A stretch of 64,000 nt of DNA from Candidatus Celerinatantimonas neptuna (GCA_911810475.1 OU461276.1:4068138-4132137); one strand, 5' to 3'. Shown: positions 53,231 through 63,025, numbered from the stretch's first letter. Translations and numbers: made by a program. Notes: generated from the sequence alone by a model not told the origin.

Positions 53231-55321
53231 TTATTTCGTTGCAAATACCGCCTTAGCCAGACCACGCCGATCAATCACTTTCGAAGTAATATCATAAGTA
53301 ATACGGAATCGGGCCCCGTCACTTGTCCAACCATCGTCAGTTTCAAGCCAAGGATCTTGACGACCATCTAAAAATCCCATGACCACCGAATCAAAATCCT
53401 TACCAGTCAGCGCAATAGCGCCATTGACCGTATTCATACGAGCCGTTTCAATGACCTGATTAAACTTCTTATATGCCGGGTTAAACGTATCGGGTTTACT
53501 GGCGGTATTGAGCACTGCTTCAATCATCGACGCATGATCAGGGCTGGCCAATAACACGTCACCTCGAAGGTCAAGCGCATCCTGGCCATCAAGCGTCATC
53601 GCCGTCGCAAATGACTTATGCAGCGCCATAATCAATGCTTGATAATCACCCTTCGCAATTCCATTTTTTAGATTGCCCCACTGTTCACCTGATGACGCAA
53701 CAAAAACCCCTTTACCATCGCCCAACTGGCCCGACAGAATCGCATTGAACATCAACTTATCGCTCAATCGGTACGCCGCTTGGGTAAACTTACGTGGAAC
53801 TTTACTAATCAGAGCGATCTCATCATTAATAATCGCCTGACGGGTAAAACTGATCTCCCGGCCAAAGGTTGCCAATTGAATTTTTTCACCCGTACCTTTA
53901 ATGGTCGCTTCTTTATATTCACCATCTTCAGAAACCGCCATCAGATCCGGTGCCTCATTCACCATCACCAAATCAGTTTCTTTAAAATCAGGTAGGTTCT
54001 CTGTGTTCGCAATACTTCGCCACAATGGTGCACGGATCTTGGTTTCCTCACGCATCACGGTTCGGATCCCCTCCGTGATAATTTCAGCAAAATCACCACT
54101 GGTAAACGCCCGGTTGACCAACTCCGTTTTAGGCAACCCCGCCGCAGATGACCCAACAGACACCCGCGCCATATCAAGCAAACTGGCATAAGCATGTGGA
54201 TTATCTTTTTCCAGCACCCCGACACCACAGCGATGATTCAGCGCATTTTGCAGCATATCTTTATTCACGCTGCCATTACCGGCATGGATCACCGCATTAT
54301 TAAGATGGGCGGGCTGTGCCGGATCTGTTCCGGTTGCGCTACCATTCCCCAAATTCGCTAAAATTTTCTGGGCGGCGGTGGATTCAGAACAATCAAGATC
54401 ATCAAGCATCGCATTCATCAGCTCATCACTGACATGGTGTTGATTACATAAGCCGCGAATGGCTTTTTGCCGCGAAGCTTCCGCTTTCGCTGCATTGGTT
54501 AATTCAGTTTGTTTAGAGTCTGCTGGAATAGGCATCGGTTCATTTTCCTGTTGGTTCAATTTAGGGTGTGGCACGTTTGCGGCCACAGGTTCAGGGGATG
54601 GTGTTGGATCGTTTGCCGGTGCAGGCGGCTCACTCGCCTGATTGAGCAATTCAGCCGGGGGATGTTTAAAACTATTTAAAGGCTCCCAGGACAAATTATT
54701 TAAGCAGTTTGAAAGATTAACCGAGTCAACCACGGCATCAATCATGCCCCACTCTTGCGCCTGTTGAGCGGTAAACCAGGTTTCCGATTGCATCGCAGTT
54801 AATACGTCATCCAGCGACTGACCAGATTTAGCAACATAGGCTTCAGCGATCGTACTTTTGGCATTTTGTAGTTGCGTTAAAGCATTGGTCATTTCCGCTT
54901 CGCCACCCCATGCCCCCATTGTTGGCATATGGATCATCAGCTTGGCATTCTCAGGCATTTGCACTTCATCGCAGGCCATTAAAATATAACTGGCTATGGA
55001 TGCGGCCACGCCATCAACAATCCCGATGGTCTTGCCTTTATGCGCTTTAATCGCGTTATACAGCGCCAGCCCTTCATACACACTGCCGCCATAACTTTGT
55101 ACCCGTAGCTGGACATCATGATCACCGCCCACCGATTGCAGGGCTTGGATCAAATCAATGGCTTCGATGTCATACGCACCAATATCACCATGCAGCCAAA
55201 TTTTAACGGGGTCGCCTTCATCACTGGCATTTTCCAGCGTAAACCACGATTTAGGCTGACCAGATGCACTGGATTTTGGGCCATTGCGCAGCCGCAACAG
55301 CATTGGATTAGTCTGAATCAT
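53231..55321 (-). CDS. Fused prohead protease (ClpP type) and major capsid protein
   Basis: The 696-residue protein starts at ATG 55321, one base after the portal stop. The first about 200 residues are a ClpP/S14-like protease (RVQSYGGSVYEGLALYNAIK, GIVDGVAASIASYILMACDE, LMIHMPTMGAWGG), with the Ser in AASIAS and His in IHMP. A Pro/Glu-rich linker follows (EPPAPANDPTPSPEPV), then an HK97-fold capsid domain of about 350 residues (ITEGIRTVMREETKIRAPLW, FTRQAIINDEIALISKVPRK, QALIMALHKSFATAMTL). The protease would process the capsid during maturation. Confidence 0.9.
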   Translation of the reverse strand: MIQTNPMLLRLRNGPKSSASGQPKSWFTLENASDEGDPVKIWLHGDIGAYDIEAIDLIQALQSVGGDHDVQLRVQSYGGSVYEGLALYNAIKAHKGKTIGIVDGVAASIASYILMACDEVQMPENAKLMIHMPTMGAWGGEAEMTNALTQLQNAKSTIAEAYVAKSGQSLDDVLTAMQSETWFTAQQAQEWGMIDAVVDSVNLSNCLNNLSWEPLNSFKHPPAELLNQASEPPAPANDPTPSPEPVAANVPHPKLNQQENEPMPIPADSKQTELTNAAKAEASRQKAIRGLCNQHHVSDELMNAMLDDLDCSESTAAQKILANLGNGSATGTDPAQPAHLNNAVIHAGNGSVNKDMLQNALNHRCGVGVLEKDNPHAYASLLDMARVSVGSSAAGLPKTELVNRAFTSGDFAEIITEGIRTVMREETKIRAPLWRSIANTENLPDFKETDLVMVNEAPDLMAVSEDGEYKEATIKGTGEKIQLATFGREISFTRQAIINDEIALISKVPRKFTQAAYRLSDKLMFNAILSGQLGDGKGVFVASSGEQWGNLKNGIAKGDYQALIMALHKSFATAMTLDGQDALDLRGDVLLASPDHASMIEAVLNTASKPDTFNPAYKKFNQVIETARMNTVNGAIALTGKDFDSVVMGFLDGRQDPWLETDDGWTSDGARFRITYDITSKVIDRRGLAKAVFATK

Positions 55322-55322
55322 T

Positions 55323-56777
55323 CTAGGTCTCTTTCGATTGGGAGGATTGAAGATTATGTTTTGGATCAGCGGTACTGATAATGCCCGCCTCATCCATCGC
55401 TTCGCGTTCGGCAGCAATTTCGCGTCGCGTAGCCAACGGGTCAATGTTGCGCTCGCGCTGATAGTTCGAAAGGCTTTGCAGACCGAGCCGTGAGCCTTTT
55501 TCAATGCCCGTCATCTCTTTCGCCGGGTCAATCCAGGGCATCACGGGGGCCTGATAAATTGCTGCTAACACCGAGCGCGGATCAACATCTTTTGGAAGCG
55601 TCACATTATGATTGAGCAGCGCCATTTGCAGCGCCATGCGATACTGCGGGCGTGTCCAACGTGTCACAAATTGACGCTGCAACACCCGATAACGCGAAAA
55701 ACTATCAACGAGTTCTTGGCGCTGTGCCGAATAGGAGCCATCGTAATTACGAGTCACACTGGAGTAATTCACCATCGAACCACTGGAAACGGCTTTTAAC
55801 TGCGCGGTTCGAAACGGATTGCTCATCGCCTCAGAGCGGTTACTTTCGACAATGCCGGCATCTTCTCCCGGAGCGAGCTCAAAGCTATTGCCCATACCCA
55901 AAAACATATCACCACCACGTTCAATCTCGTTTTCGGCAATGCTTTTATCGCGCTTAATATAATAGGCAAACCGGCTGGCGATTTGAGCACTAATACGCTC
56001 ACTCTGATCGTAATCTTCCAAATCAGTAATGAGATCAAGCACTCCATGCAAAAGCGAAATGCCACGGTTTTGATGAACCCGCTGCACAAATTTAAGATGG
56101 CCACAAAACCGTGCTGCAACTTGAATTGTTTCAATACTGCCAGGCGCTTTACGCAGCAGAATCGATTGCATCTGCCCCAGAGAATTTCGCTGGATACCTT
56201 CATAAAATCGATTCTCTAAATCATTCTCATGCGGAACCCAATCCGGTTCAAAAGGCTGAACGCCAAACGGGGTATCACCTGGGTAAATTAATTGAGGATG
56301 CAGACCCATGTAATACCGGGCAAACACTTCACCATCACGTAGCCAGGTGCGACACGACAGCAGTTCCGTTTCAGCACGAGAAAATTCGCCATCAATATTT
56401 TGCGATAACGAAAACTCTGCAAACCAATCACTGATCATGCGGGCCGCTTCAGTGTGAATATTTCCCTCACGGTCAAGCGGCTGCGGTTCTACACGAATAC
56501 CATCTGGCCCAACAATATTAGTGGTGAGTTCATTCAAAATACTAATCACCGTAGGGTTGTTTTCATCCCCATCTCTGGCACGCTGATAAATAGCCCGAGC
56601 GCCCCTGTTCACCTGATTAGCGGTTCCGGTAGATTTACGTCTTTTTTTATGAGTTTTCGGGTCGGCGGGTAACGCGGCCAAATAGCTATTTAAAAGTTGC
56701 CGATCATGAACACGTTTAAGCGCGGTCTCTGGACTAAACAGACCGATCATTCGATCAGTTAAATGCATTTTACTCAA
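55323..56777 (-). CDS. Portal protein (lambda gpB-like)
   Basis: The 484-residue portal includes RARDGDENNPTVISILNELT, NIVGPDGIRVEP, AETELLSCRTWLRDGEVFAR, GVLDLITDLEDYDQSERISA and FVTRWTRPQYRMALQMAL, typical of lambda-family portals. It forms the DNA entry ring. It overlaps the gpW-like gene upstream by 8 bases. Confidence 0.93.
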   Translation of the reverse strand: MSKMHLTDRMIGLFSPETALKRVHDRQLLNSYLAALPADPKTHKKRRKSTGTANQVNRGARAIYQRARDGDENNPTVISILNELTTNIVGPDGIRVEPQPLDREGNIHTEAARMISDWFAEFSLSQNIDGEFSRAETELLSCRTWLRDGEVFARYYMGLHPQLIYPGDTPFGVQPFEPDWVPHENDLENRFYEGIQRNSLGQMQSILLRKAPGSIETIQVAARFCGHLKFVQRVHQNRGISLLHGVLDLITDLEDYDQSERISAQIASRFAYYIKRDKSIAENEIERGGDMFLGMGNSFELAPGEDAGIVESNRSEAMSNPFRTAQLKAVSSGSMVNYSSVTRNYDGSYSAQRQELVDSFSRYRVLQRQFVTRWTRPQYRMALQMALLNHNVTLPKDVDPRSVLAAIYQAPVMPWIDPAKEMTGIEKGSRLGLQSLSNYQRERNIDPLATRREIAAEREAMDEAGIISTADPKHNLQSSQSKET

Positions 56778-56979
56778 GATAATTTCTCCGAATCATCGCG
56801 CGGCGCCCCCCTGAATTTTCAGCCGCAACCAACCGTTGCAACCGTTCAATCTCTTTACGAATCGTGGCAAGGCTTGCCAAACTCAGCGTTTCCCCCTCAG
56901 CCGTTGTCACTGTCTGCTGCTGTAAAACTCGTCGCTCAGCATCCAGATAGCTCTGCAACCTTTGTTCATTTAAAGTCAT
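56770..56979 (-). CDS. Head-tail joining protein W-like
   Basis: The 69-residue protein: NEQRLQSYLDAERRVLQQQT, LSLASLATIRKEIERLQRLV. It fits the small gpW-like/DUF6148 helical proteins located between terminase and portal in lambda-type head modules. Confidence 0.75.
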   Translation of the reverse strand: MTLNEQRLQSYLDAERRVLQQQTVTTAEGETLSLASLATIRKEIERLQRLVAAENSGGRRAMIRRNYLE

Positions 56980-59090
56980 CCAAAAATACTCCGGGCATGG
57001 CGATAACGTGGCTTACGTTTACGCTCAAATTTTGGGGTTTGGTCCGCATCAATCACATGGCTATTGAACTGCCAATCAGCCGCCCAGGCAGGTGGGTTTT
57101 GCCAATGAATGTCTTCACCGCCTTTATAAAACATCCCGGCTTCGGCATACGCGCACAAATCAAATGTTTCATTTCGAGCATGATCTGGCTTTTGCCAATT
57201 GCCCTGATCATCAATGTATTCAGCCGTCAGTTCATCGAACCAATCCCGCTCACACCAACCGGGTAAATGAAAAAACCGTGCGCCAAATTCCTCACGGGCA
57301 TAGCTAGCCGCCACCCGGTTTTTTAACCGGTTGGTATGAAGAAGTAATAAAGGAATTTCACCATGAGCTAATTTCGAACGCTTATCAGGAAAGCTCTCTT
57401 TCACCAAAGTGTCTTGGTTGTTGCTGGCCCCTTTCACCAGCCGGAATAAATGATTCAGCCCTTGCGGCTTGAGCCGGTTATAAAACTGATAAGCCTGATC
57501 GGTAACTGACGTATCTTTTTGCACCCCGGTTTGCCGCGCCCCCGAACCGCCAGAATCACACAAAGTGATGAGCGGTTTCATCACGCGACCCGAAGCATCA
57601 GCCAAGGGGTAAGTTTTTTTCATCACCCAGTCAATGAGCAGATCCCAATCTTCACCATAAACAGCCGGGTTCACGCGGTCCCCATTACGATTTGGATTCT
57701 CACGCACTTCAAAGCGATCAATCACCCAGCGTTGCAACCCTTCACCATAGACATGAGCCTGAACCACAAAACGCGGGTTAAGCTTCCCACCCTGAACATC
57801 AATCGTCAGAATCAAAAAGCGCCCACCTTGGGGAACAATACCTCGCTCATAGCCTCCGGCACGAGCCATCAACTGATGCGCACCAATTTCTTGTCCGTGG
57901 GTCTGCATCACATACGGTCGGCCCATATCCACATTAATAAATGACTTCAAGGCCTCTTCATCGCCAGCCGCATCATATTGATGCTGCGCTTGAAGGTAAC
58001 GATAAACCAAACTTTCCCAGCCGGAATACGTAGCAACAACCCCTTCAAACCAAAACGAAGCCCACTTGGATTCACGGATCAAACGTTCGTCTTCAACTTC
58101 ATAGCCGTATTGGTCAATCGCACCTTCACGAAACCAACGGCCATCAAGATTTAAATCATATTTTTCATCTTCATGGATCACATGTTCACAACGAGGGCAC
58201 TTCACCCGCGCGGTTCTTGATGCAGCTAATGGATCCTCCAGGTCATCCCAATCCAACGTTTCAAGACCCGGGATAAACCAAGCAGCACAATCCGGGCATC
58301 GCCAATAAAAGCGCCGTCGATCGCCTTGGTTATACAACTGCATAATGCCACCGCAGGGCTGCGCCTCATGGAGAGCCAACTGATCATCAGGCTTCGGTTG
58401 ACGCACAACACGCCCCGGCGAACTCTCCGCCATCGCCATGCCGCTGCTTTTCGCGTTCTGCACACGCTTTAACATCAACTGAAACTTGTTCCCTTCCTCC
58501 CCCACAGAATCATCACTACGGTCATAATCGGTACACCCGGCATAACGATAAGTCGAAGCTGATAAACTGGTTTCAGTCGCACTATCCAATTTCAAATGCA
58601 TGCCATTTAAAAAAAGCTTAGAAGTAATGTTGTCATTCGCTTTTTTATGGCTGCGCAACTTCGCAATCGTCTTGGTCTTCGCAAAGCAACGCTCCAAATC
58701 AATCTTGCTCATATCCACAGCTTTCGTCTTCGTGCTGTAAATCAGCAACATATCACCCGGCTTCTCAGTGATCGCATAATGCAGCCAACCTTCGACCATC
58801 GCCTTGGTTTTACCACTTCGCGCCGGGCCAACCACAATCACCGCCTCATAAATACGCCGCGCCAGCGCATCCATTGGCTCGCGCATGTACGGCGTTTGAC
58901 AGCTCATGAATTTCGTCACATCCGTGCCATTAGAGATCCATAAATGCTGATCAGCCGCTTCACTCACCGTTAAATACGAAGGCTTACACAAATAAGCCAA
59001 ACTGCGCCGAATTTCGGCAGCATCTGCAAACTTCACCAATCGTGGGTCAAAATGAAATTCACGCCTTGGGTCATTAGACTTTTTCATCAT
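56976..59090 (-). CDS. Terminase large subunit (lambda gpA-like)
   Basis: The 704-residue protein has Walker A GPARSGKT (residues 88-95), YRYAGCTDYDRSDDSVGEEG, a zinc-like C..C..C..C region (YWRCPDCAAWFIPG, RVKCPRCEHVIHEDE) and a nuclease domain with LILTIDVQGGKLNPRFVV and TLCDSGGSGARQTGV. It cuts and packages DNA. It overlaps both neighbours by 4 bases. Confidence 0.94.
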   Translation of the reverse strand: MMKKSNDPRREFHFDPRLVKFADAAEIRRSLAYLCKPSYLTVSEAADQHLWISNGTDVTKFMSCQTPYMREPMDALARRIYEAVIVVGPARSGKTKAMVEGWLHYAITEKPGDMLLIYSTKTKAVDMSKIDLERCFAKTKTIAKLRSHKKANDNITSKLFLNGMHLKLDSATETSLSASTYRYAGCTDYDRSDDSVGEEGNKFQLMLKRVQNAKSSGMAMAESSPGRVVRQPKPDDQLALHEAQPCGGIMQLYNQGDRRRFYWRCPDCAAWFIPGLETLDWDDLEDPLAASRTARVKCPRCEHVIHEDEKYDLNLDGRWFREGAIDQYGYEVEDERLIRESKWASFWFEGVVATYSGWESLVYRYLQAQHQYDAAGDEEALKSFINVDMGRPYVMQTHGQEIGAHQLMARAGGYERGIVPQGGRFLILTIDVQGGKLNPRFVVQAHVYGEGLQRWVIDRFEVRENPNRNGDRVNPAVYGEDWDLLIDWVMKKTYPLADASGRVMKPLITLCDSGGSGARQTGVQKDTSVTDQAYQFYNRLKPQGLNHLFRLVKGASNNQDTLVKESFPDKRSKLAHGEIPLLLLHTNRLKNRVAASYAREEFGARFFHLPGWCERDWFDELTAEYIDDQGNWQKPDHARNETFDLCAYAEAGMFYKGGEDIHWQNPPAWAADWQFNSHVIDADQTPKFERKRKPRYRHARSIFG

Positions 59091-59671
59091 TCCACCATCG
59101 TTTCGCTCACACCTTCTAAATCCAGTCGCAACAACGCTTCTAGTGCCTCTAACTGCCTTGGCGACGCATTAGGGATCGTTGATTCAATTCGGGTAATCAC
59201 GTTATCTGCAAAGCCCTTAATCCCCGCAATACTCGTGGCCATCTCTAATTCGAAATCACTGCGGCCAATTAACTCTTGGGTATCCTTTGCTAACGACACC
59301 TTCTCACGTTCCGATTGCATATAGGCGCGAAGCTCAGCCGCTGTTTTAAAACCCATCAAATCGGGCGCATCCGTTTGTTTTTGTGGGCGCTGACAAATCC
59401 ACGGCGCAACCTGAACCAAATCATAAAGAGGCGCATTTTTGGGGCCCGTTGCTACCGCCTCAATACCGGCAGCCTTCAAACGCTTACGAATCGTGGCGCG
59501 GTTTAATCCAAACGCCTCTAACTCCGATAAATTCCACAGACGTTTTGCATTGTTCATAACATTCTCAACATAAGCTGTCTCTCCAGCCGTCACGCCCTTA
59601 CAGCCATCGGCTGACGTTTCCGACATGTCTTGGATTGGCACATACCTTTTTGAATACGGCTGCGCGCTCAC
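59087..59671 (-). CDS. Terminase small subunit-like protein (DUF1441)
   Basis: The 194-residue protein has an HTH-like segment (LSELEAFGLNRATIRKRLKA), a middle DLVQVAPWICQRPQKQTDAP and a helical REKVSLAKDTQELIGRSDFE part, as in DUF1441 proteins encoded just before GpA-like terminases. Function is DNA recognition for packaging, by position. Confidence 0.8.
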   Translation of the reverse strand: MSAQPYSKRYVPIQDMSETSADGCKGVTAGETAYVENVMNNAKRLWNLSELEAFGLNRATIRKRLKAAGIEAVATGPKNAPLYDLVQVAPWICQRPQKQTDAPDLMGFKTAAELRAYMQSEREKVSLAKDTQELIGRSDFELEMATSIAGIKGFADNVITRIESTIPNASPRQLEALEALLRLDLEGVSETMVE

Positions 59672-59730
59672 GTGTTAAGGAGTCACGGTCATCACTAACG
59701 CAGTGTACGGGGAGGCACAGCCCCGGCGGG

Positions 59731-60099
59731 TCACTTCACAAAAGGAGGGGCAGCCAAACGGTTAACGCGAGACGACTCGCCAGATTGGATAGAGTTTGCT
59801 GCCCCAAAACGGGTTAAACAGGCTTCGAATGCCTCCGGTGTGTCTGACGACAAATAACACACCCGCAACGCATCCACTTTGAACGCACATTGTGAAAAGG
59901 CTGAGAGCCATAAAGGATCACGAATCACCGCCTCACCATACGTGAGAGGAGGACGATAAAAAGGTTGAGCACACGGCAACAAAAATGCCGCCGGAGGTTT
60001 CATAAATTCAGTGTGATACTGAGTAACTAACTTGGTTTGAGTGCGAGTAATACAACCACTCAGAAGCATGAGGAATAAACTGATGAGCACAATTTTCAT
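59731..60099 (-). CDS. Outer-membrane spanin subunit (Rz1-like lipoprotein)
   Basis: The 122-residue protein starts with a lipoprotein signal (MKIVLISLFLMLLSGC, lipid cysteine at residue 16) and has the PPLTYGEAVIRDPLW segment of Rz1-like spanins. It begins inside the inner-membrane spanin gene in another frame. It is long for Rz1 but similar to other two-part spanins of this phage type. Confidence 0.75.
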   Translation of the reverse strand: MKIVLISLFLMLLSGCITRTQTKLVTQYHTEFMKPPAAFLLPCAQPFYRPPLTYGEAVIRDPLWLSAFSQCAFKVDALRVCYLSSDTPEAFEACLTRFGAANSIQSGESSRVNRLAAPPFVK

Positions 60100-60412
60100 G
60101 AGCCAGCGCCTTATGAATTTGGGCCTTCGCCCGTTGCGCGATACGTTGCCAATGCTGGCGCACCTGATCGACCTGCATCGTCGCCAGCCGCGCTTGATGC
60201 GCCGCTTGTTTAAGCTGATGCACTGTCGATTTCATAGCCGCATTCCGATTTAAAAGCTGAGTTTCACGTTGATTCGCACCGCCTAATTGCTGATTCACAG
60301 CCAGTAAATCACGACTTAAACGATGATTTTCAAACTTGAAATACCCCACCACACAACAAGCCAACATCATTGCAAGCAAACGTACAATCAAGCCCACTTT
60401 AGTGATACCCAT
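60008..60412 (-). CDS. Inner-membrane spanin subunit (Rz-like)
   Basis: The protein starts MGITKVGLIVRLLAMMLACC (134 residues from 60412). One N-terminal TM helix is followed by a periplasmic coiled coil (ENHRLSRDLLAVNQQLGGAN, AAHQARLATMQVDQVRQHWQ). It overlaps the Rz1-like gene by 92 bases and partners with it to fuse inner and outer membranes at lysis. Confidence 0.75.
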   Translation of the reverse strand: MGITKVGLIVRLLAMMLACCVVGYFKFENHRLSRDLLAVNQQLGGANQRETQLLNRNAAMKSTVHQLKQAAHQARLATMQVDQVRQHWQRIAQRAKAQIHKALAHENCAHQFIPHASEWLYYSHSNQVSYSVSH

Positions 60413-60929
60413 GCAAGCACACCTCCCGCTCACGCTGACGGCGCTTAACAATGCCATAGCAATGATTCGCTTTAATACGACAATCCCGGTGATTCACATA
60501 CACCCAGCGCAACAACTCATTACACGCCGCCGAAAAATCCCCGGCTTTTAACCGTTTGAGATACGTTGAATGCTCAAAATTGCCCACGCCAAGGTTAAAT
60601 ACAAAATCGACAGCCATATCAAACACTGGCCCTGGTGGTAACGTCACCTGAGCATTCACCACCGTTTCGCCGTGGTGAATATCATGCTGAAACCACCGGG
60701 CAACCTGCCGTAAATGCACCGTTCGGCTCGACGACACATGCGCATGACCAATACCATTAGTCCACACATGCGCACTGCATTGATACGGCTTTAACCGGCA
60801 TTGTTCTTGCCCGGCAATAAAGGCCAACCCTTTCGAACTGGTTTTTAAATCAGCATCCATACCGGTTTGACTCATAAACCCAAGCACCGCAACAATGGCA
60901 CAGCCCGCCCCGGCGAGCTTTTTACTCAT
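60399..60929 (-). CDS. Endolysin, GH24 muramidase, SAR type
   Basis: The 176-residue protein starts MSKKLAGAGCAIVAVLGFMS with a weakly hydrophobic signal-anchor helix typical of SAR endolysins. The catalytic pattern E-x8-C-x5-T is seen: Glu42, Cys51 and Thr57 (EQCRLKPYQCSAHVWTNGIG), as in the R21-type branch. It degrades peptidoglycan after release from the membrane. It overlaps the holin gene by 8 bases. Confidence 0.88.
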   Translation of the reverse strand: MSKKLAGAGCAIVAVLGFMSQTGMDADLKTSSKGLAFIAGQEQCRLKPYQCSAHVWTNGIGHAHVSSSRTVHLRQVARWFQHDIHHGETVVNAQVTLPPGPVFDMAVDFVFNLGVGNFEHSTYLKRLKAGDFSAACNELLRWVYVNHRDCRIKANHCYGIVKRRQREREVCLHGYH

Positions 60930-61113
60930 CGCGCTCAGCCTCATCTTCTTGCAATTCAAACGTCTTTCGCCGGTAATAGAAATTCACACCCGCCGTAAAA
61001 ATCGTGGCGAGAATGCCGACTAACACAGCGGCTTTATTTAAATCAATGGAGCCAAATAGCCCCGTGGCAACCGCCCATAAATAGGCGATTTTGCTAAACA
61101 GTTGCTCTTTCAT
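60922..61113 (-). CDS. Holin
   Basis: A 63-residue protein with two TM helices (IAYLWAVATGLFGSID; KAAVLVGILATIFTAGVNFY) and a charged C-terminus (RRKTFELQEDEAERDE), immediately before the endolysin. It is class II holin or pinholin-like. A broken homologue is at 8801-8990. Confidence 0.85.
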   Translation of the reverse strand: MKEQLFSKIAYLWAVATGLFGSIDLNKAAVLVGILATIFTAGVNFYYRRKTFELQEDEAERDE

Positions 61114-61136
61114 AGACGGAATTCAAATACAAAGAA

Positions 61137-61152
61137 GCCGCCCAAAGGCGGC
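61137..61152 (-). terminator. GC-rich hairpin upstream of the holin
   Basis: GCCGCC (61137-61142) pairs with GGCGGC (61147-61152), followed on the minus strand by TTCTTTG. This is a weak terminator-like element between the cargo genes and the lysis/late operon, a possible antiterminator-regulated stop. Confidence 0.45.
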
Positions 61153-61192
61153 AAAGAAAGTGTTTAAGGACGAAAATTAAGGACTAGAAACG

Positions 61193-61218
61193 AAAAAACC
61201 CCGCGGTTAAGCGAGGTT
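61193..61218 (-). terminator. Intrinsic terminator after the three-gene membrane cluster
   Basis: AACCCCGC (61197-61204) pairs with GCGAGGTT (61211-61218), one mismatch, with a T-run on the minus strand. It ends the operon at 61280-63025. Confidence 0.75.
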
Positions 61219-61279
61219 TTGCATTTTCTTTAGACTGCCCCAAAATTGAGTGATTGTCAAATATCAAGTGACAAAAACA

Positions 61280-61978
61280 TCAAATACTATATTGCGCCCG
61301 GTCAGCCAGTGCCATATTTACTAGACTTTTTTGTTTTTCGATATCTAAAACAGATAGTGAGATAAAAGCAGAAACTAAATAGATAACGCCTATCAACAAC
61401 GCAAAAGGGAAGATCCATTTAGCATAAAAATAATGCAACAGGCTAACATATCCAAGACAAAAAGACATAATACCTGGAAATACACCTACATTGGTGATTT
61501 TCCCAATCATAATTGCTATTCCATTTTCCAGAGAATTTTTATTTGACTGAAGCGTTTCTCTCAATGCAATTAGATCTTGAACAGGATATTTAACCAAATG
61601 AGAAACAATCAGTTTATCAATTCGGTAATTGATATCAATTTTCCTAAATAAAGAAACTTTTTTACGACTAAGAACATCATATATATCTTTTCTATCAATT
61701 ATAAGATTTATCATAAAATATAATATTAGCCCTATTCCTGTCAGGGAAAGACCTATGTAGCCAATGACAGTAGTCATTGTACTTTTTCCCCAAATATAAA
61801 TAGAAATACCAGAAAAAATGTATAAAACAGCAATTAACACATATAAAATATGAAAAAATTTATCATATTTATACTTTTTTTTGAATTGCATTTGTCGTAT
61901 ATGTGTACGTAATCTCTCCCCAGCAAGTAACGTACGAACGAGCTTTTCTACAATATCATCTAATGCTAGTGCCATCAT
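61280..61978 (-). CDS. Membrane protein, unknown (last gene of the cluster)
   Basis: A 232-residue protein with four TM helices (FFHILYVLIAVLYIFSGISI, VIGYIGLSLTGIGLILYFMI, then two near the C-terminus: GVFPGIMSFCLGYVSLLHYF and FPFALLIGVIYLVSAFISLS). It has a cytoplasmic helical middle (SHLVKYPVQDLIALRETLQS). No family is recognised. It lies between lysis and presumed early genes, a common cargo slot, so it may influence host physiology or superinfection. Confidence 0.6.
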   Translation of the reverse strand: MMALALDDIVEKLVRTLLAGERLRTHIRQMQFKKKYKYDKFFHILYVLIAVLYIFSGISIYIWGKSTMTTVIGYIGLSLTGIGLILYFMINLIIDRKDIYDVLSRKKVSLFRKIDINYRIDKLIVSHLVKYPVQDLIALRETLQSNKNSLENGIAIMIGKITNVGVFPGIMSFCLGYVSLLHYFYAKWIFPFALLIGVIYLVSAFISLSVLDIEKQKSLVNMALADRAQYSI

Positions 61979-62008
61979 AGACCTCTAAAAATCATATAGA
62001 ATGGGACC

Positions 62009-62782
62009 TTAATTTATGTCATTCTGTTTGAATGTATTATAAATATTTGAATTGAATAGAGAAACAGATTCAATCTGATCTCGAGATAACACTCTGCGGT
62101 AATGCATCAAAGAAAAAGGTGATGAATCGAAATCAATATGTTGAGAGTCATAATGATCTGCATAATTAACATCAATAATTAAAGACAAGGTATCTTTATC
62201 TCTATAGCCACTTAAAAAAGGAATGATAACAATCATATCTGTATCTAATTGTTCTAATCTTGTTTCTAACACCATGCCAATATAAACTTTTCTTGATAAA
62301 AGTGTAATAGAAACAAGCAAATTAGCACCGCTTTTGATGGACTCTAGAAGAACATCTTCTACCGGGCTTGTTTTAGCAACTTCTTTAAAGATTTGAAGGC
62401 GGGTTTTCGGATTTTTTAACTTTCTTTCTTCCTCTTGTGACTGGCCAAAGCTAGCAACCCCAGCAACTATAATAATTGCTATAAATGGAAAACTAAACCC
62501 TGCAAGTTTCCAATTCAGAATATCAAACGCGAATGTAAATTTATGCGTATTTTCATGAAATAAAATCGGTACAACATTGAGTGTTTCCATGAACAAAAAA
62601 AGAAAACACCATATTACAAGAAGACATAAAAATGATATGGCAACATAATAAGACCCTTTAAGGGCAACTTGAAAATAAGAATTCCAACCAGAAGATTTTT
62701 TAAAATGAAATTTTGAAGGAAGATGACTATCAATGTACTTATAACCGAGCATCAACACAACAACAATTAATGCTGCACCCAT
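62009..62782 (-). CDS. Membrane protein with conserved cytoplasmic domain, unknown
   Basis: A 257-residue protein with three TM helices (AALIVVVLMLGYKYIDSHLP, YVAISFLCLLVIWCFLFLFM, FPFIAIIIVAGVASFG). The cytoplasmic part includes LLSRKVYIGMVLETRLEQLD and VIIPFLSGYRDKDTLSLIID, a pattern I have seen in unnamed phage/bacterial proteins. It is followed 30 bases later by the four-TM gene. Function unknown. Confidence 0.6.
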   Translation of the reverse strand: MGAALIVVVLMLGYKYIDSHLPSKFHFKKSSGWNSYFQVALKGSYYVAISFLCLLVIWCFLFLFMETLNVVPILFHENTHKFTFAFDILNWKLAGFSFPFIAIIIVAGVASFGQSQEEERKLKNPKTRLQIFKEVAKTSPVEDVLLESIKSGANLLVSITLLSRKVYIGMVLETRLEQLDTDMIVIIPFLSGYRDKDTLSLIIDVNYADHYDSQHIDFDSSPFSLMHYRRVLSRDQIESVSLFNSNIYNTFKQNDIN

Positions 62783-62797
62783 AGATTTACAGCCTTT

Positions 62798-63025
62798 CTA
62801 CTTACTTTTTAGTAATTCAACATTATTTTTAAATGAGTCACGAACGTGTTTATTATTAATATTAATTTTGAAAGCACCGCTTCTATCAAAATAATACTGC
62901 TCAATATCATCATCCAAGTCTTTTTCTGCAGGGTTTGATGCAGTATCCCATCTTTTTGATACAAACAAATCCATTACCTCATCGGGGTTTACCAACGATG
63001 AAACAATTTTTTTGAATGATTTCAT
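62798..63025 (-). CDS. Small cytoplasmic protein, unknown (first gene of the cluster)
   Basis: A 75-residue protein starting MKSFKKIVSSLVNPDEVMDL at 63025, with GCAGGAG 5-8 bases before it. The upstream in-frame ATGs lack such a site. It is acidic in the middle (AEKDLDDDIEQYYFDRSGAF). It is likely co-transcribed with the two membrane-protein genes. Confidence 0.55.
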   Translation of the reverse strand: MKSFKKIVSSLVNPDEVMDLFVSKRWDTASNPAEKDLDDDIEQYYFDRSGAFKININNKHVRDSFKNNVELLKSK

